64,000 nucleotides of DNA. It comes from Alphaproteobacteria bacterium. GTDB taxonomy: Bacteria > Pseudomonadota > Alphaproteobacteria > Micropepsales > Micropepsaceae. Below the pieces are notes generated by a model. It had not been told where the DNA came from, did no database searches, and was given only the letters and a program-made list of their open reading frames with translations. The stretch is taken from the NCBI GenBank assembly GCA_009693985.1, contig SHWE01000001.1, positions 1 through 64,000 on the forward strand. Reading direction: 5' to 3'. The translations under genes were made by a program, and so were the position numbers. Shown piece after piece: positions 8,659 to 16,723 of the stretch. Each line of letters opens with the position of its first letter. Within the stretch, counting starts at the first letter, position 1.

Positions 8659-9585
8659 TCAGAAATCCGGTTTGTTCGCAGTCGGAACCGCCGAGTCGCT
8701 TCCGTTGTAATATTCATTGGTGTTCTCGGCACAGACATGTTCCACCCATTCGCCGATGGGGCGGCCATAGGTGATGATCGAAGACCATGGCGTCGTGAAG
8801 ACACCCGCATCCTCGACGGTGATTTGCAGCTGCAGATGCTTGCCCTTGTAATTGGCGTCGAACGCGATGGCGTTCAGACCTTGCAGGTAGCGGGGATTGA
8901 TTTTCGCCTCGCGCTGCACGGCATCCTGGGCGGCCGTGTAATCGACGAGCCGGTAGCGTTCCACCACGTGTAATGCGTCGCTGTACGGCGTGCCGTACAT
9001 GTCGACCATCGCATAGGGTCCGCGCTTGACGCCCACCGTGTCGATGACGAGCGTGTCGCCTTCATAATGGCCGACGGAATCGCCATACCATGACGGCGTT
9101 ACCTTCGCCGGGTGAGCAGCGTTCATGCGCACGCGGCGAACCTCATGATCGTGCATATAAAGCATCGTGATCTTGTCGGGCTGCTGCAGCATTTGCAGTC
9201 CGAAGTTCCAGAACACATACGGCACGCCGCCGGGCCAGCACTGGTTGCTGGGCGTCGGATAGCCGCCGCCGCTGAGCGACAGCTCGCCATGCTTCTTGAC
9301 GATGTCCGCCGCTTTGGCATTCAGAATCGGATTGGTGTAATCGCCGACAAGCTGGTTGTAATTGCTGACGCCGTTGAGCCGCGAGCGGTTGGTCACCGGA
9401 CCCGGCCCCGATGCGGACGGCCCGAGACCGGGACGCATCCAGCGATGCCAGACGCCCGAGAAATCAGGAATCGATGTGGTGCTCTGCGTGGCAGCTTCTG
9501 CCGCCACCGCCGGCCCCTCTGAGAGGGCCGGCGAAGCCGCCGCCAATGCCAGCAACAGAAAAAAATTCCACCGTCGGACCTTCAT
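8659..9585 (-). CDS. Secreted DFSGVW-motif protein of unknown function
   Basis: The ATG at 9585 overlaps the stop of the upstream hydrolase by four bases, so the genes are translationally coupled; 308 residues. It has a signal peptide (KVRRWNFFLLLALAAASPALS) and the IPDFSGVW motif near residue 40 that marks a large set of uncharacterised proteobacterial exported proteins. MLYMHDHEVRRVRMN and GDSVGHYEGDTLVIDT follow, both typical of that set. No catalytic motif is recognised. Its position between two hydrolase paralogues suggests a shared periplasmic substrate, but this is inference. Confidence 0.75.
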   Translation of the reverse strand: MKVRRWNFFLLLALAAASPALSEGPAVAAEAATQSTTSIPDFSGVWHRWMRPGLGPSASGPGPVTNRSRLNGVSNYNQLVGDYTNPILNAKAADIVKKHGELSLSGGGYPTPSNQCWPGGVPYVFWNFGLQMLQQPDKITMLYMHDHEVRRVRMNAAHPAKVTPSWYGDSVGHYEGDTLVIDTVGVKRGPYAMVDMYGTPYSDALHVVERYRLVDYTAAQDAVQREAKINPRYLQGLNAIAFDANYKGKHLQLQITVEDAGVFTTPWSSIITYGRPIGEWVEHVCAENTNEYYNGSDSAVPTANKPDF

Positions 9586-10436
9586 GCAGTAACGGGCCGA
9601 TGCGCCTTGAGGAACGAACGGACTTGGCGCACCGCGATGGGAATGCGTTCCTTCGGCTCTTTCCACGGATACATGCTCACCTCAGCCTTCGGCGCCAGCA
9701 TCGCGCACTCCATGGCGACAACGAGCGGATGCGCCGGCACGTCGTCGGGCATGATCAGCACGGGCGCTTGGCAATTCTTCACGAAATCGCGCGTCGCGGT
9801 GAAGACGAAATCGGCATTGGTGCGATACATCCGCGTTAGATAGCGCTCGACCATGTCCGGCGTGATGTCGGGCCGGCGCTTCATCAATTCCACCGCCCAG
9901 CCATTCTTGCTGCCGTCATAAAGGACGGTAGGCGCCTCGGGGCGGAAGCCGACGGGCTGCGCCGGAACGGCGGCGACGACGCGATTGGGTGCGCGCCTCA
10001 AAAGATTCCAGATGAAGGGGCCGCCGATGCAGAAGCCCAGCACCATGAATTTGTCGATGCCCAGATGATCCATCAGGCCGAGCTGATCGTCGGTGTGCGA
10101 ATCCCACGGCCGTTCGATATCGAGCGGGCCGGTGGACTGGCCGCCATTGGCATTGCGCAAATCGGCGAAGATGCAGCGGAAGTCCGATTTGAATTCCTCG
10201 ATCGGGTTGAAGGGGCTGGTGACGAGACCGGCCATCCGCGAGTTCAATCCGCCCCCCGCGATCAGCAGCAACGGAAAGCCGGAACCGGCTTCCTGATAGG
10301 CGATTTTAACGGGGCCTTTTTCGTAGAATTTGACGGCTCCGGCCGGGCCGGCTGCTTGCGCAAACACTTGCGTTGTTGCGGCGGCCGCTGTCGCGGCCAC
10401 GCCCGTTGCCAGTATGTCGCGTCTTGTCGGTTCCAT
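9582..10436 (-). CDS. Tat-exported alpha/beta hydrolase (paralogue 2)
   Basis: 284 residues from ATG 10436 with AAAGGAGG upstream. TRRDILATG plus an Ala/Thr-rich stretch to QVFAQ is a clear Tat signal. The core is nearly colinear with the 7770-8624 protein: PLLLIAGGG, DLRNANGGQSTGPLDIE, and the Cys-centred elbow LGFCIGGPFIW. It carries a C-terminal KAEVSMYPWKEPKERIP segment shared by both. The pair looks like a gene duplication within the operon. It is a likely periplasmic hydrolase of the dienelactone or chloroperoxidase type; the substrate is unknown. Confidence 0.82.
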   Translation of the reverse strand: MEPTRRDILATGVAATAAAATTQVFAQAAGPAGAVKFYEKGPVKIAYQEAGSGFPLLLIAGGGLNSRMAGLVTSPFNPIEEFKSDFRCIFADLRNANGGQSTGPLDIERPWDSHTDDQLGLMDHLGIDKFMVLGFCIGGPFIWNLLRRAPNRVVAAVPAQPVGFRPEAPTVLYDGSKNGWAVELMKRRPDITPDMVERYLTRMYRTNADFVFTATRDFVKNCQAPVLIMPDDVPAHPLVVAMECAMLAPKAEVSMYPWKEPKERIPIAVRQVRSFLKAHRPVTA

Positions 10437-10464
10437 GATCGGCCTCCTTTCAGCTCGTTGGAAA

Positions 10465-10866
10465 TTATTGCCCCATCTGCTCGGATGCCGGCACGCCCTT
10501 GTCGAAGATCCGCATCTCGATGTAGCGCGCCGGCCTGCCGGAAAGATTCTGCTGGCGGTGGACGCTGCCGCGCGGAACGTAATTGTACTCGCCGGCCTTC
10601 AGCACTTGCGGCGGCTTGCCCTGCACGGTGAAGGTGATTTCGCCTTCCTGGATTGCGGTCCATTGCTCGCCGGGATGGCGGTGGAACTGATTGCCGGCGC
10701 CCGGCGGCATGTTGACGGATTGCAGGCCGACCTCGCGCGTCGGGTCTTTCTCCAGCGGCATCGTGAAATAGCGATTGTTCTGCGCCTGCGGCGCCGGCGC
10801 CGACAAGGCGGACGTCGCGGCGATGCCCACTGCTACGAATAAAGCTGGGACGATCGATCTGTTCAT
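10465..10866 (-). CDS. Exported single-domain cupin
   Basis: 133 residues from ATG 10866, preceded by GGGAGGGG. A signal peptide runs to about residue 27. The cupin core has the metal-site pattern FHRHPGEQWTAIQEGEITFTV (motif 1: H, H, E) and GEYNYVPRGSVHRQQN (motif 2: H). It heads a five-gene leftward operon with 28 bases to the next start. All five products carry export signals, so this cupin probably acts in the periplasm on the same compound as the two hydrolases. An enzymatic (dioxygenase or isomerase) role is possible but unproven. Confidence 0.8.
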   Translation of the reverse strand: MNRSIVPALFVAVGIAATSALSAPAPQAQNNRYFTMPLEKDPTREVGLQSVNMPPGAGNQFHRHPGEQWTAIQEGEITFTVQGKPPQVLKAGEYNYVPRGSVHRQQNLSGRPARYIEMRIFDKGVPASEQMGQ

Positions 10867-11223
10867 GAACCCCTCCCGTGTTTTCTTTGACCAAGCCTAC
10901 ATCGTTTGCGCTGAATTTCGGAGTGTCCATCCCTATCTCTATGAGAGACGAACAGGCCAAGGAACGGCACAGCCGCAATGGGACGAAATTGCACCTTATG
11001 GTCCGGAAATTTTGCGACTCTATCCCCGCGAGCCGACAGGGATTTCCGGGCTTTCGGCCCTCCCTGTCCCCGTTTTGGGGAGGGGGGGAGGGGCAGGCGC
11101 CCTGGCCCGGATTTTCCCGCATATTTCCCGGGGGGCGAGGCGCGGCAGTGCCGTCGCCGTGATTCAAGCCGGCGGCTTTTTGTTCTAAGCTCGACCCATC
11201 GCAATTGGACACGGGGCAGGACG
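10867..11223. other. Divergent intergenic region with GC-rich hairpins
   Basis: This 357-base stretch separates the leftward cupin operon from the rightward ThDP-enzyme operon, so it must hold promoters for both; no convincing -35/-10 pair could be assigned. Around 11040-11130 are G- and C-runs (for example CCCCGTTTTGGGGAGG) able to fold, similar in style to the intergenic repeats near 30510 and 61215. The GGGGCAGG before 11224 is the ribosome binding site of the next gene. Confidence 0.4.
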
Positions 11224-13164
11224 ATGACAAAGCGCAAAGACGGTACGGGCGCATCGCGGCGCGGATTCCTCAAAGGCGCGGGGCTGGCCGGCGCCGCCGC
11301 CATGGCCGCGCCGCTGAAGGCCGTCGCGGCGCAGCAAACGGCACCCGCGCGCGGCACGCCGCCGCTTCCCAATCGCGCCGCCGAAACCGCGCCGCCCGGA
11401 CCCGAAGTGCTGACGCAGGGCAAGAGCGGCGGCGACTTCATGATGGATGTCATCAAAAGCCTCGGCTTCGAATATATGGCGTCGAACCCGGCCTCTTCGT
11501 TCCGCGGCCTGCATGAATCGCTGATCAATTACGGCGGCAATGTGAACCCCGAATTCCTGACCTGCAGCCACGAGGAAATCTCGGTGGCGATGGGGCACGG
11601 CTATTTCAAGATCGAGGGCAAGCCGCTTCTCGTCATGGCGCACGGCACGGTCGGCCTGCATCACGCGACGATGGCGCTGTACAATTCCTGGTGCGACCGC
11701 GTGCCGGTCTATCTGATCATCGGCAACATCTTCGATTCGCAGATGCGCCGTCCGGGCATCGAATGGAATCACACAGCGCAAGATGCCGCCGCCATCGTCC
11801 GCGATTTCACGAAGTGGGACGATTATCCCGCTTCGCTGCAACACTTCGCCGAATCCTCGGTGCGCGCCTACAAGATCGCGATGACGCCGCCGACTCTACC
11901 GGTGGTGATTGTCGCCGACGGCGCGATGCAGGAAGACGACATGCCGGCGGGCGAGAATCCCGTCATCCCGAAGCTGCCGCAGATCAGCGTGCCGCAGGGT
12001 GAATCCGGCGCCGTCTCCGAAACCGCGCGGCTGCTGGTGAATGCGGAAGCCCCGGTGCTGGTCGCCGACCGCTATGCCCGCAGCCCGTCGGGCATCGGCG
12101 CCAAGATGCTGACCGAGCTTGCCGAGCTGCTGCAATGTCCGGTCATCGACACCAGCGGGCGCCTGAACATCGCCACGCGCCATCCGCTGCAACAGAGCGG
12201 CCGCGCTCGCGGACTCGTCAGGGGCGCCGATGTCGTGCTCGGCCTCGAGATGATCGATTACTGGAACACGCTGAACACCTATCGCGATCAGCTTCACCGT
12301 TCCTCGGAGCGGATCACAAAGGCGGGCGCCCGCACGCTCAGCATCGGTTCCGGCGATCTCTACATCAAATCGAACTATCAGGACTTTCAGCGCTTCCAGG
12401 AGGTCGATGTCGCGATGGCCGCCGACGCCGAGGCGACGATGCCTTCGCTGATCGAAGCGGTGAAGAAGCTCATCACGCCCGCGCACAAGGCGAATTACGA
12501 AGCGCGCGGCAAGCGCCACGCCGCCAATCATCTGGCCGATTACGAGAAGGCGAAGAGCGACGCCACCTATGGCTGGGACGCGAGCCCAGTCTCGACCGCG
12601 CGCCTTTCGATGGAAGTCTACAACGCGGTTCGGGGCGAAGACTGGTCGCTGGCCTCCCCGATGGCGCCGTACTCCTATTGGCCGCAACGCCTGTGGGCGA
12701 TGGAGAAGCCCTATCACTTCATCGGCGATGGCGGCGGCATGGGCATCGGCTATTGCGCGTCGGCCTCGCTCGGCGCGGCGCTCGCCAACCGCAAGCATGG
12801 GCGCTTCACCGTTTCGATCCAGCCCGACGGCGATCTTCTGATGACCATCGGCGCGTTGTGGACGGCGGCGCATCACAAGATTCCGCTGCTTTACGTCATG
12901 CACAACAATCGCGGCTACCATCAGGAAGTTATGCATGTGCAGCGCATCGCCAATCGCCGCATGCGCGGCCTCGACCGCGCCCATATCGGCACCACGCTGC
13001 GCGATCCCTTCGTCGATTACGCCAAGGTCGCCGAAGGCATGGGCGTTCACGGTATCGGCCCGATCACCGATCCCAAGGATTTGGGGCCTGCGCTGGCGCG
13101 CGCTGTCCCGATCGTCAAGTCGGGTCAGCCCGTTCTGATCGACGTCGTGACCCAAGGCCGATAG
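11224..13164 (+). CDS. Tat-exported thiamine-diphosphate-dependent enzyme
   Basis: The start at ATG 11224 follows GGGGCAGG and gives 646 residues. SRRGFLKG at residues 11-18 is a textbook Tat motif. The rest is a full acetolactate-synthase/benzoylformate-decarboxylase-type ThDP enzyme: the HEE segment at residues 116-118 supplies the catalytic glutamate. A central domain near 250-380 follows, and the ThDP/Mg motif runs from DGDLLM to HNN near residue 560. ThDP must be inserted in the cytoplasm, which suits Tat export of a folded protein. The gene is 11 bases ahead of a cytochrome c gene, suggesting an oxidative periplasmic 2-oxo-acid reaction. The exact substrate is unknown. Confidence 0.88.
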   Translation: MTKRKDGTGASRRGFLKGAGLAGAAAMAAPLKAVAAQQTAPARGTPPLPNRAAETAPPGPEVLTQGKSGGDFMMDVIKSLGFEYMASNPASSFRGLHESLINYGGNVNPEFLTCSHEEISVAMGHGYFKIEGKPLLVMAHGTVGLHHATMALYNSWCDRVPVYLIIGNIFDSQMRRPGIEWNHTAQDAAAIVRDFTKWDDYPASLQHFAESSVRAYKIAMTPPTLPVVIVADGAMQEDDMPAGENPVIPKLPQISVPQGESGAVSETARLLVNAEAPVLVADRYARSPSGIGAKMLTELAELLQCPVIDTSGRLNIATRHPLQQSGRARGLVRGADVVLGLEMIDYWNTLNTYRDQLHRSSERITKAGARTLSIGSGDLYIKSNYQDFQRFQEVDVAMAADAEATMPSLIEAVKKLITPAHKANYEARGKRHAANHLADYEKAKSDATYGWDASPVSTARLSMEVYNAVRGEDWSLASPMAPYSYWPQRLWAMEKPYHFIGDGGGMGIGYCASASLGAALANRKHGRFTVSIQPDGDLLMTIGALWTAAHHKIPLLYVMHNNRGYHQEVMHVQRIANRRMRGLDRAHIGTTLRDPFVDYAKVAEGMGVHGIGPITDPKDLGPALARAVPIVKSGQPVLIDVVTQGR

Positions 13165-13175
13165 GAGAAGCGACG

Positions 13176-13529
13176 ATGAAACGCATTTTGATTTTCGCTG
13201 CTCTGTTGGCTGTCGCAAGCGGCGCCGTTCTGGCCGCGCAAGCGTCCGGCGATGTCGCGAAGGGGCGGCAGGTCTATGTCGAAAAGGGCTGCGCCTATTG
13301 CCACGGCACGGTCGGGCAGGGCGGCGGCGGCCGCCTCGGCGGATTGCGGCTCGCCAATATGGGCATCGCTCTTCCGGCTTTCACGGAACAGCTGCGCCAT
13401 CCGCGCGATGAGATGCCGCCTTACGTGGAATCGGTGCTGCCCGACCGCGAGGTCGCCGACATCTTCGCCTATATCGGCTCGCTGCCGCCGCCACAGCCTG
13501 CGAGTTCGATTCCAATCTTGAACAGATAA
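13176..13529 (+). CDS. Small periplasmic cytochrome c
   Basis: 117 residues from ATG 13176 (AGGAGA upstream), 11 bases after the ThDP-enzyme stop. It has a signal peptide to about residue 21, the haem motif CAYCH near residue 39, and a DEMPPYV segment near residue 79 that supplies the axial Met. The family is the class I monohaem cytochromes. The tight coupling to the Tat ThDP enzyme makes it the natural electron acceptor, although this is inferred only from position. Confidence 0.88.
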   Translation: MKRILIFAALLAVASGAVLAAQASGDVAKGRQVYVEKGCAYCHGTVGQGGGGRLGGLRLANMGIALPAFTEQLRHPRDEMPPYVESVLPDREVADIFAYIGSLPPPQPASSIPILNR

Positions 13530-13541
13530 TTGCAAGTCCGG

Positions 13542-13569
13542 TTGACTTCGCGAATTCGCGCCCCACAAT
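13542..13569 (+). promoter_or_regulatory. Candidate promoter with palindromic operator in the spacer
   Basis: TTGACT at 13542-13547 and CACAAT at 13564-13569 are 16 bases apart, with the bicupin start 34 bases further on. The perfect 12-bp palindrome CGCGAATTCGCG (13549-13560) lies inside the spacer, where a repressor could block polymerase. The -10 element is weak, so confidence is moderate at best. Confidence 0.4.
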
Positions 13570-13603
13570 CGCCCAAACGCTATTCCTATTGGGATGATTG
13601 AGC

Positions 13604-14806
13604 ATGCACGACGTCACCAGTTCTCACTGGCATGAGCCGAAAGGCTTCAAGAATGCGGGCTACGGCGCCTGGAAGCGGCCCAACACGCCCTATGACGATT
13701 TCATGGAGGCGCAAGGGATTCCGATCCACCGCGCCATCGGCGTCAAGCGCGTGCAGGATTTGCCGCTCAAATCCTGGGCGCGGATGGGCGGGCGCGGCAC
13801 CTTCATCCAGCTCTACGGCACCGAAGGGCTGTGGGGCGCCTATGTCGTCGAGGTGCCGGGGCGCGGCGCGCTGAACCCCGAGCGCCATATGTATGAGGAG
13901 ACCTTCCTCGTCGTCGATGGGCGCGGCACCACCGAAATCTGGAGCGATGACCATCCCAAGCCCCGCAGCTTCGAATGGGGCAGAGGCTCGATGTTCTCGG
14001 TGCCGCTCAATTGCTGGCACCGCATCGTCAATGCGGGCTCCGCGCCGGCGCTGATTCTCGTCGCGACCACAGCGCCCAACGTCATCAATCTCTTCCGCGA
14101 CCAGGAATGGATCTTCAATTGCCCGGTGGCGATCCCGTCGCGCTATGACGGGAGCGATGATTATTTCAAGCCGAAGGACGACATCGCGCCCGATCCCTTG
14201 CGCGGTCTTGCCATGCGCAAGACCAATCTCATTCCCGACATCTTCAACGCCGAGCTCTATCTCGATAACCGCCGCAGCCAGGGTTACAAGCGCATGGAGC
14301 CCAATATGGCGGGCAACGTGTTCTATCAATTCGTCGGCGAATATCTGACGGGGCAATATTCCAAAGCGCACGCCCACGCATCGGCCGCCGTGCTCGTCTG
14401 CATACGCGGCACCGGCTACACCTATACGTGGCCGCGCTCGGCGGGACTGACGCCGTGGAAAGACGGCAAGGGCGATGAAGTCTACAAACAGGAATATGAG
14501 CCGGTCGGCATGGTGACGGCGGCGCCCTATGGCGGCGACTGGTTCCATGCGCATTTCGGTACGAGTGTGGAGCCGTTGCGCCTGATCGGCTGGTACGGGC
14601 CCAACAATCACCGCGCGCACAAGCCGGGCCGGCCGGGCGAGAAGGCGATCGATGAAGGCGCCATCGACATCCGCGACGGCGGCACCGCCATTCCCTATTG
14701 GGACGAAGACCCGTTCATCCGCAAGGAATATGAAGAAATTCTGCGTGCGGGAGGCGTGCCGTCTCGGATGGACGCTTCTCTCTATGTGGACCCGTTGAAA
14801 GCCTGA
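13604..14806 (+). CDS. Bicupin protein, paralogue 1 (putative ring-modifying oxygenase)
   Basis: 400 residues, ATG 13604, no signal peptide. The first cupin has H-M-Y-E-E near residue 95 and the NCWHRI histidine near 140. The second has KAHAHASAAVLVCIRG near 255-270 and a WFHAHFG pair near 310, both able to hold a metal. Two paralogues with the same MHD-V/L-T start are at 25586-26806 and 34900-36117. The family is usually named only as cupin domain-containing protein. The context here (ThDP enzyme, cytochrome, TctC binding protein) differs from that of the two siblings, which sit with aromatic catabolic genes. A dioxygenase role is plausible but unproven. Confidence 0.8.
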   Translation: MHDVTSSHWHEPKGFKNAGYGAWKRPNTPYDDFMEAQGIPIHRAIGVKRVQDLPLKSWARMGGRGTFIQLYGTEGLWGAYVVEVPGRGALNPERHMYEETFLVVDGRGTTEIWSDDHPKPRSFEWGRGSMFSVPLNCWHRIVNAGSAPALILVATTAPNVINLFRDQEWIFNCPVAIPSRYDGSDDYFKPKDDIAPDPLRGLAMRKTNLIPDIFNAELYLDNRRSQGYKRMEPNMAGNVFYQFVGEYLTGQYSKAHAHASAAVLVCIRGTGYTYTWPRSAGLTPWKDGKGDEVYKQEYEPVGMVTAAPYGGDWFHAHFGTSVEPLRLIGWYGPNNHRAHKPGRPGEKAIDEGAIDIRDGGTAIPYWDEDPFIRKEYEEILRAGGVPSRMDASLYVDPLKA

Positions 14807-14825
14807 GCGCCGTCGAAAGGTGGCC

Positions 14826-15863
14826 ATGCCATCGTCGCTGGGATTGTCGAAACGGTTCATTGCCGCTGCTACGTTCGCCGCGTTTCCGATGCTCGCGCAC
14901 GCGGCGGAACAGCGCCCCTTCTATGCCGGCAAGACGCTGAACGTGATCGTGGGCCTACCGCCCGGCGGCGGCGCGGACGCCTATGCGCGGCTGCTGGCGC
15001 GCCATCTGGCGAAGCATATTCCGGGTCAGCCCTCCATCGTCGTGCAGAACATGCCGGGCGCCGGCACGCTGAAATCGGTGATGTATCTGAACACCACCGC
15101 GCCCGCCGACGGCACGACGGTCGGCACGTTCTCCTCGGCGCTTATCAATGAAGCGCTGACCGCGCCGGCCCGCGTCAACGTCGATTTCCGCAAATTCACC
15201 TGGATCGGCAATATCAGCGAGGACGTGCGCGTCTGTTATGTCTGGGCGGCGAGCGGCGTGAAGAACTGGCAGGACATGCTGGTGAAGAGCCGCACCAAGG
15301 AAATCTTTATGGGCGCCACCGCGCCGGGCACGGCGGGCAATGCCGATACCTCGATGCTGCAAAATCTGTTCGGCGTGAAGATCCGCCAAGTGCAAGGCTA
15401 TGCGGGCAGCGCCGACAAACGCCTCGCGGTGGAGCGGCGCGAGATCGACGGCGATTGCGGCGGCTGGATCGCGGTGCCGCCGGAATGGCTGGCCGAGAAG
15501 AAGATCAATGTCGTCGTCCGCCTGTCGCCGACTCTGGTCCCGGGCATGGATGGAAACGTGCCTTTCGGCGGCAATCTCACAAAAGACGCGCGCGAGCGCC
15601 AACTCTATAATTTCCTCGTCGCGCCGGAGCGGCTGGGCCGCCTCTTCATGGTGTCCTCGCGCGTGCCCGCCGATCGCGCGGCGATATTGCGCGCCGGCTT
15701 TGACGCGACGGTCGCCGATCCGGCGTTCCGCGCCGAAGCGGCCCGCATGAAGCTCACTGTGACGCCGATGAATGGTGCCGAGGTGACGACGCACATTGCC
15801 GCGCTCTATACGACGCCTGCCGATCTCATCGCGCGGGCGCGAACCATCCTGGGTCAGCCATGA
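14826..15863 (+). CDS. TctC-type solute-binding protein (Bug family)
   Basis: ATG 14826, preceded by AAAGGTGG, is chosen over a GTG six bases earlier; 345 residues. A signal peptide ends near AHAAE. The mature protein shows the tripartite tricarboxylate receptor signature: FYAGKTLNVIVGLPPGGGADAYARLLA and the VVQNMPGAGTLKS turn that closes on a carboxylate. These proteins bind organic acids such as citrate, glutamate or aromatic carboxylates. No TctA/TctB membrane genes are in the window, so it must use a remote permease or act as a sensor. It overlaps the next gene by four bases. Confidence 0.88.
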   Translation: MPSSLGLSKRFIAAATFAAFPMLAHAAEQRPFYAGKTLNVIVGLPPGGGADAYARLLARHLAKHIPGQPSIVVQNMPGAGTLKSVMYLNTTAPADGTTVGTFSSALINEALTAPARVNVDFRKFTWIGNISEDVRVCYVWAASGVKNWQDMLVKSRTKEIFMGATAPGTAGNADTSMLQNLFGVKIRQVQGYAGSADKRLAVERREIDGDCGGWIAVPPEWLAEKKINVVVRLSPTLVPGMDGNVPFGGNLTKDARERQLYNFLVAPERLGRLFMVSSRVPADRAAILRAGFDATVADPAFRAEAARMKLTVTPMNGAEVTTHIAALYTTPADLIARARTILGQP

Positions 15864-16723
15864 TGCGTGAAATCGTGTGGCTCGGTTTGGCTTTGGCGTT
15901 CCTCGCGGCACCGTCCGTGTCGTCGGCGCCCGCGCGTCCGCAGGCCGCGCCGGCCCTGCAATCCGTCGACCTCGAACTCGTGCTCGCCACCGACAATTCG
16001 CAGAGCATCGATCGCTCCGAAGCGTTGTTGCAGCGCCAGGGCGTCGCCGCCGCGTTCCGCCACCCGGACGTGGTGCGCGCCATCCAATCGGGCTCGCTCG
16101 GCAAGATCGCCGTCGCCTATATCGATTGGTCGAGCCTGCCTTACACGCGGCTGGCGATCGATTGGCGCATCATCGCCGATAAGGCGAGCGCCGACGCCTT
16201 CGCGGACGCTCTGCTGAAGGCGCCGCCCGGCTTTGGTGCGGGCACCGCGATCGGCGAGACGCTGATGCTGGCCGCTCAATTGATCGAGACCAACGCCATT
16301 CAAGGCGTGCAGCGGACCATCGACATCTCCGGCGACGGCCCGAACAATACGGGCCCCGCGGTCTATGCCGTGCGCGACGAGGTGATTGCGAAGGGCATCG
16401 GGATCAACGGCCTTCCCATCATCAGCACGGGCGATTATGGGCAGGGCGAGTGGGGCGCCTATTACGGCCAGCTCGAACAATATTATCAGAACTGCGTCAT
16501 CGGCGGCCCGCGCTCCTTCGCGCTGCCGGCGCGCGGTTTTCAGGAATTCGCCGCCGCCATACGTCGCAAATTGGTGCTGGAGATTTCCGATGCCACGCCC
16601 CCGACGCCGATCATAAAAGTCGCCGCCAGTTCGCCGCCGCCACTTCGCCCGCCAAATCTCAATCGCGGCGGCGGCGCCGAAAATTGCGGCAACGACGGCC
16701 GCATCAGGCGCTTCCGCTTCTGA
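15860..16723 (+). CDS. DUF1194 (VWA-like) secreted protein
   Basis: 287 residues; its ATG overlaps the previous stop (ATGA). A signal peptide is followed at about residue 37 by VDLELVLATDNSQSID, the DUF1194 start that resembles a von Willebrand A metal site (D-x-S-x-S-like). TIDISGDGPNNTGP near 155 is the second conserved block. The C-terminal 40 residues are Pro/Asn/Gly-rich and unlike the family. The function of DUF1194 proteins is unknown. Overlaps on both sides show that it is co-translated with the TctC-like gene and the permease. Confidence 0.85.
   Translation: MMREIVWLGLALAFLAAPSVSSAPARPQAAPALQSVDLELVLATDNSQSIDRSEALLQRQGVAAAFRHPDVVRAIQSGSLGKIAVAYIDWSSLPYTRLAIDWRIIADKASADAFADALLKAPPGFGAGTAIGETLMLAAQLIETNAIQGVQRTIDISGDGPNNTGPAVYAVRDEVIAKGIGINGLPIISTGDYGQGEWGAYYGQLEQYYQNCVIGGPRSFALPARGFQEFAAAIRRKLVLEISDATPPTPIIKVAASSPPPLRPPNLNRGGGAENCGNDGRIRRFRF

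Noticed and set aside
10978-11223. Extended start for the ThDP enzyme
   Set aside because: The upstream part lacks homology and crosses G/C-run hairpins; ATG 11224 has a ribosome site and places the Tat motif at residues 11-18.
16450-16722. Long 5' extension of the APC permease
   Set aside because: It lies within the DUF1194 gene; ATG 16723 overlaps the DUF1194 stop and starts a normal permease N-terminus.
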